Below, piece after piece: positions 26,347 to 35,477 of a stretch of DNA of 64,000 nucleotides (position 1 is its first letter; every line of letters begins with the position of its first letter). This stretch comes from CAXBBB01 sp963841855 (GTDB lineage: Bacteria; Bacteroidota; Rhodothermia; Rhodothermales; BA12): assembly GCA_963841855.1 (NCBI GenBank), contig CAWJEJ010000003.1, positions 744,001-808,000 on the forward strand. Direction: 5' to 3'. The position numbers and the translations under genes are program-made. A model generated the notes under the pieces. That model had not been told where the DNA came from, made no database searches, and saw only the letters and a program-made list of their open reading frames with translations.

Positions 26347-27747
26347 ATGGCTATCCCCGTCGAAATGCCCAAAATGAGCGACACGATGGAAGAGGGTGTC
26401 CTCTCCGCGTGGCTCGCAGAAGAAGGAGACGCCGTTTCGTCCGGCGACGTGATCGCGCAAGTCGAGACCGACAAGGCGACGATGGACCTGGAGGTGTACG
26501 ACGATGGCGTCCTGCTCAAAAAGCTGGTCGACGAAGGCGCAGGCATCCCCATCGGCGGGCTGATCGCAGTCTTGGGCAAAGAGGGCGAAGACATCTCGGA
26601 CATCCTCGCCAAGTACGGCGGCGGCGCGACGGGGCAGAAGGCGGAAGCTACCGAGACGGAAGCGCCGGCATCGGCAGCCGAAGGCGATCACAACGAAGGC
26701 GAACTCGTCCCGACCAACCGCACGCACGCGGGCGACACGCTCGACGCGCCGTCGGCAGCAGCCGACGGCGCCGAGCCTGCCAAGCAGCCGCAGCAAGGAT
26801 CCGCACCGCAGGCATCGGCCAGCACGACCGAAGGCGGACGCATCAAGGCGTCGCCGTTGGCGCGGGCGATGGCCAAAGAGCGTGGCATCGACCTCGGCGG
26901 CGTGAGCGGGACGGGGACGGATGGCCGCATCGTTCGGCGCGACATCGAAGGCTACCAGGCTCCGGCGCAGAAACAAGCCGCTCCGGCAGCGAAGCAGCCT
27001 GCCAAATCTGCTCCGGCTAAGCCGCAGGCACCCGCGCTTGCGTCCGATGGCGAGTTCACCACGACGCCCATCTCGCAGATGCGCAAGTCGATCGGCCGTC
27101 GGTTGGCGCAGAGCAAGTTCACGGCGCCGCACTTCTACCTCACGGTCGACATCGACATGGGGGCGGCAATGGCGTTTCGCTCGCAGATCAACAAGGTTGC
27201 TCAGGAGCAGGAGCGGGGCAAGGTGTCGTTCAACGACCTGGTCACCAAGGCGTGCGCCGTCGCGCTCAATCAGCATCCGGCTGTCAACGCTAGTTGGGAC
27301 GACGAGGGCAGCGTGATCCGTTACCATAAAAACGCGCACGTCGCCGTCGCTGTCGCCATCGAAGATGGGCTGCTCACACCCGTCATCCGCGACGCTGATC
27401 GCAAAGGGCTGGCGCAGATCGGAGCCGAAACGCGCGAACTCGCCGGACGCGCCAAAGACAAAAAGCTGGCGCCCGAGGAGTTTAGCGGATCGACGTTCAC
27501 GACTTCGAACCTGGGCATGTTCGGCATCGAAGAGTTCACGGCCATCATCAACCCGCCCAACGCGGCGATCCTCGCCATCGGCGGCATCCGCGACGAAGCG
27601 GTCGTCAAAGACGGCGCGGTCGTCCCAGGTAAGCGAATGAAGGTCACGCTCTCGTGCGATCACCGCGTGCTGGATGGAGCGTCTGGGGCTGCGTTCTTGG
27701 GTACGGTCAAGGGGCTGCTCGAAGCGCCGATGACGATGCTGCTGTGA
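26347..27747 (+). CDS. pdhC: dihydrolipoamide acetyltransferase, E2 of pyruvate dehydrogenase
   Basis: A 466-residue core subunit. One lipoyl domain (residues 1-78) with ETDKATMD and the lipoyl Lys43; an Ala/Pro/Glu-rich linker; an E1/E3-binding domain (~155-205, IKASPLARAMAKERGIDLGGV...DGRIVRRDIEGY); a second linker; and the catalytic domain from ~235 to the end with DHRVLDGASGA carrying the active His439 and Asp443. It transfers acetyl from lipoamide to CoA. No E3 (lpd) gene is in the window, so E3 must be encoded elsewhere. Confidence 0.96.
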   Translation: MAIPVEMPKMSDTMEEGVLSAWLAEEGDAVSSGDVIAQVETDKATMDLEVYDDGVLLKKLVDEGAGIPIGGLIAVLGKEGEDISDILAKYGGGATGQKAEATETEAPASAAEGDHNEGELVPTNRTHAGDTLDAPSAAADGAEPAKQPQQGSAPQASASTTEGGRIKASPLARAMAKERGIDLGGVSGTGTDGRIVRRDIEGYQAPAQKQAAPAAKQPAKSAPAKPQAPALASDGEFTTTPISQMRKSIGRRLAQSKFTAPHFYLTVDIDMGAAMAFRSQINKVAQEQERGKVSFNDLVTKACAVALNQHPAVNASWDDEGSVIRYHKNAHVAVAVAIEDGLLTPVIRDADRKGLAQIGAETRELAGRAKDKKLAPEEFSGSTFTTSNLGMFGIEEFTAIINPPNAAILAIGGIRDEAVVKDGAVVPGKRMKVTLSCDHRVLDGASGAAFLGTVKGLLEAPMTMLL

Positions 27748-27793
27748 TCGTCTGGTCTGGGCAATTCGTGAATCGCGCGTACGCGGTCTTGGT

Positions 27794-28621
27794 ATGACGC
27801 ACACGATTGCGCACGCTTCGGACATCCACTTTGGGAAAATCGGGCATCCGGGCATCGTAGACGCGATGGTGGACACGATGCAGGCTCAGAGGGTAGATGT
27901 CGTGTGTCTGTCTGGGGATTTGACGCAGCGGGCGCTTCCTGGCCAGTTTCGTCAGGCGCGTGCGTTGATCGAACGGTTTGACGTGCCCACCCTCGTCGTC
28001 CCCGGTAACCACGACACGACGCAGTGGTGGAATCCGGTCGGTCGGCTTTTGCGGCCACTGGCGCGGTATCGGCGTATGATTTCGCGGGATATGGCGCCGA
28101 CGTATGAGGCGGATAGGCTGTCGATTCTGGGCATCAACAGCGCGCACGGTCGGACGATCGCTAACGGACGGTTGGGGCTGGCGGCGCGTGGGGCGATTCG
28201 CCCCTTCTTCAGCGACGGCGACCCAGACGAGTTTCGCGTGTTGATGCTCCACCACCATTTGCTGCGGCTGCGTGCGATAGGCGAGCACGAGATCGCTCGA
28301 AACGCGCAGAAGACACTGGCTCTCGCTGCGTCGGCGCGCGTCGATCTGGTGCTGTGCGGTCACCTCCACATCTCGCACGTCGAGGCGGCTTATGTCTTGC
28401 CCAACGGTCGGCTCTCGACCCAAGCGCAAGGACACCGCGTCGTCGTGGCGAGCGCAGGCACGGCGACTTCTTCGCGCGGCAGAGGCACCAACGCAGGCCG
28501 CAACTACTTCAACATCATCCGCGTGACCGATTCCGAGTTCACCATCGACGAGTGGGACTTCGACCCGGATGCTGGTCGGTTCGAGCAAGGCCAATCGCGC
28601 GCGTTTAGCCGAGAAGCCTAG
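27794..28621 (+). CDS. metallophosphoesterase
   Basis: A 275-residue calcineurin-like phosphoesterase. The five metal motifs are clear: ASDIHFGKIG (D-x-H), LSGDLTQRALPGQF (GD), VVPGNHDTTQWW (GNHD), MLHHHLLRL (H) and VLCGHLHISHV (GHxH). The layout resembles class III/CpdA-like phosphodiesterases (ice-nucleation or cyclic-nucleotide types). The substrate cannot be read from sequence. It follows pdhC by 46 bases and overlaps the HAD gene by one base, so it may share the transcript. Confidence 0.9.
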   Translation: MTHTIAHASDIHFGKIGHPGIVDAMVDTMQAQRVDVVCLSGDLTQRALPGQFRQARALIERFDVPTLVVPGNHDTTQWWNPVGRLLRPLARYRRMISRDMAPTYEADRLSILGINSAHGRTIANGRLGLAARGAIRPFFSDGDPDEFRVLMLHHHLLRLRAIGEHEIARNAQKTLALAASARVDLVLCGHLHISHVEAAYVLPNGRLSTQAQGHRVVVASAGTATSSRGRGTNAGRNYFNIIRVTDSEFTIDEWDFDPDAGRFEQGQSRAFSREA

Positions 28622-29277
28622 TGAGTTCTTTCCGTGGCATCCTGTTCGACATGGACGGCGTCGTGCTCGACAGCGAAGCGCTGCACGACCGCTCCAAAGA
28701 CCTGCTCTTCGCCGAGTACGATCTCCACGTTCCCGACGAGATCTGGGCGACGTTCAAGGGGCGATCCGGCTTCGAGATCTACGAACTCGTCGCGCGCGAC
28801 TATGCAGGCGGCAAGGCGACGGCCGAGGAGTTGCGATTGGGCAAGATCCGCCACATGGCGTCGCTCCACGGCGAGTTGCGACTCGTCGACGGCGTCCTCG
28901 ACACCCTGAGCGCAGTTCGAGAGGCAGGCATTGCGGCAGCGCTCGTCACCTCGTCCGCGCGCGTGAGCCAAGAGAGCGCGTTCGAGCGGTTCGGTTTGGG
29001 CGACTACTTCGACGCCATCGTGACGGCCGACGACGTGACGCGCTACAAACCCGACCCAATGCCCTACGCAACGGGCGCCCGGCTGCTCGGCCTGGACGCG
29101 TCGGACTGCGTCGCCATCGAAGACGCCGTCACCGGCATCCAATCCGCAAACGGAGCCGGAGCGCGGACGATTGGACTCGTCGGCACATTCGACGCCGACG
29201 CGCTGCGTGAAGCAGGAGCCGACGCCGTTGCCCACTCGCACGCCGACGTGAGAGCGTTGCTAGGATTGGGGGCTTAG
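28621..29277 (+). CDS. HAD-superfamily phosphatase, beta-phosphoglucomutase-like
   Basis: A 218-residue class I HAD hydrolase. Seen: DMDGVVLDSEALH (nucleophile and acid/base Asp in motif I), a helical cap, VTSSARVSQESAFERFGLGDYFDAIVTADDVTRYKPDP (motifs II and III) and AIEDAVTGIQSANGAG (motif IV). It may act on sugar phosphates or be a phosphoglucomutase; substrate unknown. The GTG start overlaps the last base of the upstream TAG. Confidence 0.9.
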   Translation: MSSFRGILFDMDGVVLDSEALHDRSKDLLFAEYDLHVPDEIWATFKGRSGFEIYELVARDYAGGKATAEELRLGKIRHMASLHGELRLVDGVLDTLSAVREAGIAAALVTSSARVSQESAFERFGLGDYFDAIVTADDVTRYKPDPMPYATGARLLGLDASDCVAIEDAVTGIQSANGAGARTIGLVGTFDADALREAGADAVAHSHADVRALLGLGA

Positions 29278-29602
29278 AAGCTGTTGGGAATGGGCAGAAA
29301 CCAGTAGATCAGCCAGATCCGGAGCGTATGCTGGAACGCGATGACTATGGCAAACATCACCACCACGCCGAGCGATACCCAGCCCGAAGCGATGAGCGCG
29401 CGCGTCATCCCGGAGCTATGCTCGACTGGCTCTCCTTTCGACAAGCGCAACAGCGCCAGCCCAGCCAGAGGAGTGGCATCCCGACCAGCAGGCCGATCAC
29501 CGACAGGCTCAGCACAACACCAGCCGTCAAATGCAGAGCGCCCGTCCACCAGAGCCTGCGATACAGGCCGGGGACGGGCGCTTCGGTTTGCTTAGGAAGC
29601 AT
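29274..29602 (-). pseudogene. small membrane protein, frameshifted
   Basis: The ATG overlaps the glgP stop (TAATG). The first frame reads MLPKQTEAPVPGLYRRLWW, then a hydrophobic helix ending in LVGMPLLWLGW before losing character and stopping at 29405. From about 29455 the next frame reads ALLRLSKGEPVEHSSGMTRA and a second helix (SGWVSLGVVVMFAIVIAFQH) to TAG 29274. Together they form a normal two-helix small membrane protein of about 108 residues, one base short of an intact frame. It could be a genuine mutation or a one-base sequence error. Confidence 0.6.
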
Positions 29603-31635
29603 TATGCGTCGTAGCGCTGCTCGACGTAGTCGGCGACCATGCGTTCGGCGCTGAACTGGGCGGGAAGATGGCGCATGGCGTTCTTCATCCGCTCAACCCA
29701 CTTGGTCGGCACGCCGTCGGTGCGGTCGTAGAACTCGGGGACGACTGAGTTTTCGAGGGTCGAGTACAAGAACTCGGCGTCGTCGCGGTCCTGCTTGCCA
29801 GGGTCGTTGGCGATCTGGGCCGACTCGTCGTTGCCGATAGACCAGCCGTTGCTGCCGTCGTAGCCTTCGGGCCACCAGCCGTCGAGGATCGACAGGTTGA
29901 GGCCGCCGTGGGCGCTGACTTTCTGGCCGCTCGTGCCTGATGCTTCCATCGGGCGGCGCGGGTTGTTGAGCCACACGTCGCAGCCGGACACCAGCATACG
30001 GCCGATTTCCATGTTGTAGTTCTCCAAGAACAGCACACGGCCTTCGAACGGCGACTGGTGCGTCATCTCGTAGATCTGCTGGATGAAGCGCTTGCCGCCC
30101 TCGTCGGCGGGGTGGGCTTTTCCGGCGTAGAGCAGCTGGACGGGGCGGTCGGCGTTGGACAGGATTTTGCCTGCGCGCTCGACGTCGTAGAAGAACAGCG
30201 GCGCGCGCTTGTACGTGGCGAACCTACGGGCGAAGCCGATGGTCAGCGTGTCGGGGCTGAGACCGAACGTCTGCTTCATCGTCTGCTCGGCGACATGGCT
30301 TTGGGCGAAGTCGACCAGGCGCTTGCGGAGGGCGTTGCGGAGCGCCCACACGTCGGCGTCGGCGACCTTGTCGATCTTCTGCCAGAACGTCGGCGCGACC
30401 CTGTCGGCTTCCCAATCGCCCAGGTGTTTGCTGGCGAACTCGCGTGCGGGCTGGGCTGTCCAGGTCGGCAAGTGGATGCCGTTGGTGACGTGGCCGATGG
30501 GCACTTCGCTCGTTGGCAGGTCGGGAAACATCTGACTCCACTGCTCCCTAGCGACTTCGCCGTTGAGCTTGCTGACGCCGTTAGACGCGCGCGAGATGTT
30601 GAGGCCCAGAACCGTCATCGTGAACCACTCCTGGTGGTCGTCGGGCTTGACGCGGCCGTAGGCGAGGATTTCTTCGTTGCTCAGGTGGAGGGCGTCGCGC
30701 ATCTTCCACAACTGGCCCAGCAGGAGGTCCGGCTCGAAGCGGTCGTGGCCTGCCAGGACGGGCGTATGCGTCGTGAACACGCAGTGGTCGTGGACCCACT
30801 GCTCGGCGGCCTCGCGCGTCTCTCCGGTCGCCATGCGCTCGCGCATCAGTTCAAACAGGAGGAAGGCGCAGTGGCCTTCGTTCAAGTGGTAGACCTCGGT
30901 GGCGACGTTGAGCGCGCGCAGCATCCGCAGTCCGCCGATACCCAGCACGACCTCTTGCTGCAACCGGATGCGGCGGTCGCCCTGGTAAAGCTTGCGCGTG
31001 AGCGGGCGCAGGTGGGCCGGGTTCTCGTCGTGGTCTGAGTCGAGCAGCAGCAGGCGCGTGCGGCCGACGTGCAACTCCCACGCTTGCAGGCGCAGCGGTT
31101 CGTCGCCCAGGTGGACTGTGACGCGGCGCGGTTTACCGTCGCGGCCCGTCAGCAGCGTCATCGGATGCTCGGCGGGATCGAGGACTGGGTACTCTTCGAC
31201 CTGCCAGCCTTTGGCGTCGAATTTCTGCTTGAAGTAGCCGTCGCGCAGCAGCAGGCCGACGGCCGTGAACGGGACGCTCAGATCCGACGCGGCTTTGCAA
31301 TGGTCGCCCGCCAGAATGCCCAGGCCGCCCGAGTAGAGCGCCATGCTTTCGTGCAGGCCGTATTCCATGCAGAAGTAGGCCGTCGTCGGCGCTTTGGCCT
31401 TGGATCCGGGCGTCTCCATGTAGGAGCGGAAATCGGCATAGACGGCGTCGATGCGGTCGGCCGTTTTGGCGTCGTTGAGCGTGCTGTCCGAGGCGGCTTT
31501 GAGAGCGGCGAGGGGGGCGTGCATGCTCGACTCGTACACGTCGGGTGCGATGTCGCGGAAGAGGTCGCGGGCGTTGGGATTCCAGCTCCACCAGAGGTTC
31601 TGGGAGACGGCTTCGAGTTTCTGACGCGTGGTCAT
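29602..31635 (-). CDS. glgP: alpha-glucan phosphorylase (GT35)
   Basis: A 677-residue PLP enzyme that releases glucose-1-phosphate from glycogen-like glucans. N-terminal NLWWSWNPNARDLFRDI (DUF3417-type start), YFCMEYGLHESMALYSGGLGILAGDH, VYHLNEGHCAFLLFEL, TTHTPVLAGHDRF, THVTNGIHL-like IGHVTNGIHLPTW, FARRFATYKRAPL, and the PLP-Lys region EASGTSGQKVSAHGGLNLS. Shorter than the animal/E. coli type, as is usual for this bacterial class. Sequence before ATG 31635 in the same frame is not conserved. Followed without gap by the broken small membrane protein. Confidence 0.94.
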   Translation of the reverse strand: MTTRQKLEAVSQNLWWSWNPNARDLFRDIAPDVYESSMHAPLAALKAASDSTLNDAKTADRIDAVYADFRSYMETPGSKAKAPTTAYFCMEYGLHESMALYSGGLGILAGDHCKAASDLSVPFTAVGLLLRDGYFKQKFDAKGWQVEEYPVLDPAEHPMTLLTGRDGKPRRVTVHLGDEPLRLQAWELHVGRTRLLLLDSDHDENPAHLRPLTRKLYQGDRRIRLQQEVVLGIGGLRMLRALNVATEVYHLNEGHCAFLLFELMRERMATGETREAAEQWVHDHCVFTTHTPVLAGHDRFEPDLLLGQLWKMRDALHLSNEEILAYGRVKPDDHQEWFTMTVLGLNISRASNGVSKLNGEVAREQWSQMFPDLPTSEVPIGHVTNGIHLPTWTAQPAREFASKHLGDWEADRVAPTFWQKIDKVADADVWALRNALRKRLVDFAQSHVAEQTMKQTFGLSPDTLTIGFARRFATYKRAPLFFYDVERAGKILSNADRPVQLLYAGKAHPADEGGKRFIQQIYEMTHQSPFEGRVLFLENYNMEIGRMLVSGCDVWLNNPRRPMEASGTSGQKVSAHGGLNLSILDGWWPEGYDGSNGWSIGNDESAQIANDPGKQDRDDAEFLYSTLENSVVPEFYDRTDGVPTKWVERMKNAMRHLPAQFSAERMVADYVEQRYDA

Positions 31636-31757
31636 GCGGATCGGATAAAGGATGGATAGTGCAATGAAGAACGACGAAGATACTTCGCCGCGTGGTAAGC
31701 GCTTACATCGCGCCCAGCGCACGTGTCCGAGGGAAGCCGAAACGTGCGACGCAAAGG

Positions 31758-32549
31758 TTACGACGACACATCCTTGGGCGCAAACATCTGCCCAGCCATA
31801 CGCGCCGAGACACCAGTCGGGAGCAGCCGCGCTACGTTTGCCATCGCCGCATTGGCCGCCCCGCTGATGACGGTCCGCTCTCCTCGTGCCAAGGCTTCGA
31901 GTCCGACTCGGGCGACTTTTTCGGGCGTCTCGCCGTTTTCGAAGAAGCTGTCTTTCATGTCGGCCCGGTCGCCAAAACCGGTTTTGGTTGCACCGGGGCA
32001 CAGGCACGTCACGGTGACGCCTCGGTCCTTCCACTCTTCGTGTAGGGCTTCCGAAAATGCTTTGACGTAATGCTTCGTCGCCGCATAGACCGCGAAGTAG
32101 GGGATCGGCATGAACGCCGCCGTCGATGCGACGTTGAGGATGCCGCCGCGACCGCGCACCAGCATCGCTTCGCCATAAAGCCGCGCAAGGTCGGTGACGG
32201 CGGTGACGTTGAGCTGGGTCATGCCTGACACAGAGTCGGCTTCCAACTTCTCCATTCTACCGGTCAGCCCAAAACCCGCGTTGTTGAGCAGGATGTCGAC
32301 CTGGTGGCCGTCGTCCGTCGTCTGGTCGAAGAGGGTTTGAGCCGCTCCGGGCTTGCCCAAGTCGAGCGGGTAGACGTGAGCCTCGCTTCCCGAAGCGCGG
32401 GCAGTTTCGGCGAGGGCGTTCAGTTTGTCCTCGGACCTCGCCGTCAGAATCAACTTAGAGCCCAGAGGGACGAGGTGGCGGACGAATGCCTCGCCAATGC
32501 CGCTCGACGCGCCAGTGATGAGAATGGTCTGGCCTGCAAATGCGGACAT
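31758..32549 (-). CDS. short-chain dehydrogenase/reductase
   Basis: A 263-residue classical SDR: cofactor motif TGASSGIGEAF (residues ~11-21), NNAGFG, catalytic Ser (VASTAAF), and YAATK (Tyr-x-x-x-Lys). The C-terminus reads CLCPGATKTGF. It belongs to the YqjQ/DltE-like group that uses NADPH; substrate unknown. ATG 32549 is favoured because the frame before it lies in an intergenic part. It is upstream of glgP on the same strand with a 122-base gap. Confidence 0.9.
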   Translation of the reverse strand: MSAFAGQTILITGASSGIGEAFVRHLVPLGSKLILTARSEDKLNALAETARASGSEAHVYPLDLGKPGAAQTLFDQTTDDGHQVDILLNNAGFGLTGRMEKLEADSVSGMTQLNVTAVTDLARLYGEAMLVRGRGGILNVASTAAFMPIPYFAVYAATKHYVKAFSEALHEEWKDRGVTVTCLCPGATKTGFGDRADMKDSFFENGETPEKVARVGLEALARGERTVISGAANAAMANVARLLPTGVSARMAGQMFAPKDVSS

Positions 32550-32730
32550 ATTTGGAGTCGGTAGAGTCGGAATGGGTAGACCAGTTGGACGCGTGCCAAC
32601 CGGTCGCCTGTTCCGCTCCGGCGCGCAGTCTATCGTTAAGCCATTTTCACGCTGTCCCTCCCGATAGTCACCGGTCTGGCGATTCTGCTCCGCCCGCTCT
32701 GTCAGCAGCGCAGACGCCTTCCGCCTCCCA

Positions 32731-32864
32731 GAGACTGTTTGGCGAATGGCTGCGGGGCTGCGAAGGGCTCGGAAACCGTCTGCGGTATTGCGCTGCATCG
32801 CCATATCTGACGCTACGCCTGCTTCGCCCGCCTTCGCCTTGCGCCACCTTGACCAAACAGTCTC
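32731..32864. mobile_element. 134-bp MITE-like element, short relative of the 16632 copy
   Basis: Ends GAGACTGTTTGGCGAA and, inverted, GAGACTGTTTGG followed by TCAAGG. Internal blocks (GCTGCATCGCCATA, CGCCTGCTTCGC, CGCCTTGCG) match the 224-bp copy in order, so it is a deletion derivative. No clear target duplication (CCA left, CTG right). It lies between the SDR gene and the polysaccharide locus. Confidence 0.7.
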
Positions 32865-32886
32865 CTGAGATCAGTTGCTCTTGAGA

Positions 32887-35412
32887 TCAATTGCGCTCGA
32901 ACGCGATGCGGTACGTCGACTTACCCGGTGAGAGGCTGGCGACGACGAGTACCAGGCGGTCGTTCTCTTCGGAGGGAACGAGGTCCGCTGATCTGCTGGC
33001 GAGCCGGCTCGTCCGGCGCTCGGGCACGTCGACGAACAGGTCGATGCTCAGCCCATTGACGGGCAGTCTGTTGCCGTTTTCGAGCGTGACTGTCACGCCA
33101 TCTTCGCTCAGTTCGCTGAGCGAGACGCGCACGCGGTCGCGCTGGAGCCACCACTCGCGGACCTGGCTCAGAGTGGCTACCCAGGCTCCCTCGGCGCGGG
33201 CGTAGCGCACGACCTGCGCGACTACGTCGGCCTGTTCGGTCGTCTTGGCTTGGAGTTCGGCCTGGATGGGCATGACGTACAGACCGCGTGCGTCGTGGAT
33301 GTTCAGGAAGTCGTCGCGGTAAGCGGCAAACTGTAGCGCGGGCAACTCGCCGATGGCCGGGTTCGCGGTGATGCTGTACGTCGTGCGACCCAGAATCGGC
33401 ATCGCGACCAAGCGGCGCGATTGAGGCAGCGGACGGGCTACGCCTTGAGTCCCGGGTGAAAACACGTCTTCCGGCTCAGGCGATGGAAGCGAACCGTCGG
33501 ACATCGCACCGTCTGTGTAGCCGGTCGCCGTCTCTCCGCCGGGCATTATCACGGACGTGCCGCCGGGACGCAGCGGGCGGTTGTTGAAGCGCGGGTCCGA
33601 TTCGTTGACGGGCAGACCGTTCAGCAGCGCGCGGTTGGGAGCCTGGGAATCTCTGTACGCAGCGTCAGTCGCGGTTTGGGTGGGCCGCTGCTCCGCAGGC
33701 GCAGTGCGCGTGGAGGTGGAAGGGCGGTTGGATTCGGTGATGGCCGTGCTCGTCCGGCTGCCAGCACGTCGGCGCGTGCGCGTACGCTCACGTGTGCGGA
33801 ACGCCGCTAGAGGATCGTTCTCGACAACCGTCTCGTCCGCGTAACCCGGCTCCTCATCCTGACGGACGCGCGGGTCGAGCGGTACGTTGCGAGGCGTAGC
33901 GCGGCCGGTCACGGCTTCGGGACTCGTGCCCAATCGGTCGCGCTCGCTGACCGGACGCCCGATGCTGTCGTCGAACGTGATCTGACCAGGAATAGCCTCG
34001 GTCGACACGATGCCGGGCGCGTTCACGTCCGAAATGCCGACCTCGCCGATGACGCGCAGCGTGTCCGGGTCGATCAGGTATCCGAAGCGCGTTTCGCGGT
34101 AGTCGGCGCGCTCGGTCAAGCCCAGCGGGTCGATTCCGGCGCTGGGGTGAGGAGGAAAGCGCAGCAGGTAGCGAAGTCCAGCCTCTTCCATAGCTCGGAT
34201 CGTATTTTCGTCGTAGAAACCGGCGGGAGGATGCACGCCCGAGATGTTGGAGCCGTAGCGCGAGAGCAACTCGACGCCGTCCGTCATGCGCTGGATCTGC
34301 TCGTCGAGCGTGCGTCCGCGCAGCACGCGGTCGTCGGATGACGAGAGGGCGAGCTCGCCGATCTGAGCGCCGCGCTCCATGATATCGGTGAAGAGGGCCG
34401 ACTTTTCAGACGTGAGGAAGAACGTCGCGGGAGACTGCTCGCGTTCGAGCGCGTCCATCAGCCGCGTCATCGACGGGCGAAACAGGTTCAGGTCGCCCAC
34501 GAGCGGGATCACGACCGGCGCAACAGCGGACGAACGGCCGCGTGGCCACGGCCGAATGCTCGCCACCGGTGCGTCGGTGACGTAGGCCAGTGCATTGATC
34601 AAGAGGGTGATGTAGACGCGCTGCTGAGTCGGCTCGCGCGATACGTCCGACGGGCGAAACCGCGTCCATACAAAGCGTCCCCGGTCATGCTGTCCGCTCA
34701 GCAGCATCGAAAGCCCGTCAAACGCCGCCTGGTCGGGTGCGTTGTACGTGACGAGCGTTCCCAGCGGCTGAGCCGTGATCGGCAGTGCGGCTGTCGTCGG
34801 GACCTGCGCGACGAGGTTCATCAGGAAGCCCGGCTCGATGCCCGCCGTGACGGGATGCGATCCATCGAGCGACTGGAAAATGCCGCCTTCCTGCGGCGGA
34901 AGTGCGGCGACGTACTCGGCTCCGAACAGGTTGCGAAAAAACTCCTCGTTGCGATCGCCGCCTCTGCCGTCGTCGTCCATCAGTCCGATGCGGCCTTGTG
35001 CCACCAGCCCGCCGCCACGCGAGACAAACCGCTCGACTTGCTGCTCTTGGCGGCGCGTGATCAGCTCAGATCCGGGTAGGACCAGCACGCGGGCGTGTCT
35101 GGGAAGTCCACGCTCCAAATCATTGTCATCGACCAGTTGGTAGGGGATGCCTAAGCCCAGCAAGAACACTTCCCACGACCGCACGACATCGCGCAACTGC
35201 TCAACGGGACGCTTCCAATCGGAAGGCGCAGCGTCGGGCCGGTGGACGAACACGAACGGCCTTTCGACGGACGTCATCCGTAGTTCACCCAGGCCCGTGC
35301 CGACACTCGCCAGCGGCTGAGCAGCGGTGACTCCAGGCGGAATGGCCTGCGCGGACGCGGTGTGCGGCGCCAGCAAAGCAGTCAGCAGGAACAGGAAAAA
35401 GGGGACGCGCAT
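32887..35412 (-). CDS. secreted GATase-like/NodB-like protein, metal ligands lost
   Basis: An 841-residue exported protein (signal MRVPFFLFLLTALLAPHTASAQ). Residues ~45-165 form a class I GATase-like Rossmann domain (RVLVLPGSELITRRQEQQVERF...RGGG). Residues ~300-440 look like a polysaccharide deacetylase barrel (PATFFLTSEKSALFTDIMERG, GVHPPAGFYDENTIRAMEEAG), but the catalytic DD reads GD and the H-x-x-x-H pair is absent (GELALSSSDD). A low-complexity Arg/Thr/Ser linker (~515-620) leads to a second conserved part ending in a beta-sandwich. It is a paralogue of the next protein upstream. Likely a non-catalytic glycan-handling subunit. Confidence 0.7.
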   Translation of the reverse strand: MRVPFFLFLLTALLAPHTASAQAIPPGVTAAQPLASVGTGLGELRMTSVERPFVFVHRPDAAPSDWKRPVEQLRDVVRSWEVFLLGLGIPYQLVDDNDLERGLPRHARVLVLPGSELITRRQEQQVERFVSRGGGLVAQGRIGLMDDDGRGGDRNEEFFRNLFGAEYVAALPPQEGGIFQSLDGSHPVTAGIEPGFLMNLVAQVPTTAALPITAQPLGTLVTYNAPDQAAFDGLSMLLSGQHDRGRFVWTRFRPSDVSREPTQQRVYITLLINALAYVTDAPVASIRPWPRGRSSAVAPVVIPLVGDLNLFRPSMTRLMDALEREQSPATFFLTSEKSALFTDIMERGAQIGELALSSSDDRVLRGRTLDEQIQRMTDGVELLSRYGSNISGVHPPAGFYDENTIRAMEEAGLRYLLRFPPHPSAGIDPLGLTERADYRETRFGYLIDPDTLRVIGEVGISDVNAPGIVSTEAIPGQITFDDSIGRPVSERDRLGTSPEAVTGRATPRNVPLDPRVRQDEEPGYADETVVENDPLAAFRTRERTRTRRRAGSRTSTAITESNRPSTSTRTAPAEQRPTQTATDAAYRDSQAPNRALLNGLPVNESDPRFNNRPLRPGGTSVIMPGGETATGYTDGAMSDGSLPSPEPEDVFSPGTQGVARPLPQSRRLVAMPILGRTTYSITANPAIGELPALQFAAYRDDFLNIHDARGLYVMPIQAELQAKTTEQADVVAQVVRYARAEGAWVATLSQVREWWLQRDRVRVSLSELSEDGVTVTLENGNRLPVNGLSIDLFVDVPERRTSRLASRSADLVPSEENDRLVLVVASLSPGKSTYRIAFERN

Positions 35413-35477
35413 GGGGGGGAGGATGGCGGTAGGGTCGGTCGGCAGCCGACTAAAGGGGCAAGCCGAGCGCGGCAGAT

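Noticed and set aside
31636..32034. N-terminal extension of glucan phosphorylase
   Set aside because: It overlaps the end of the SDR gene, is not conserved in character, and the family begins at MTTRQKLEAVSQ.
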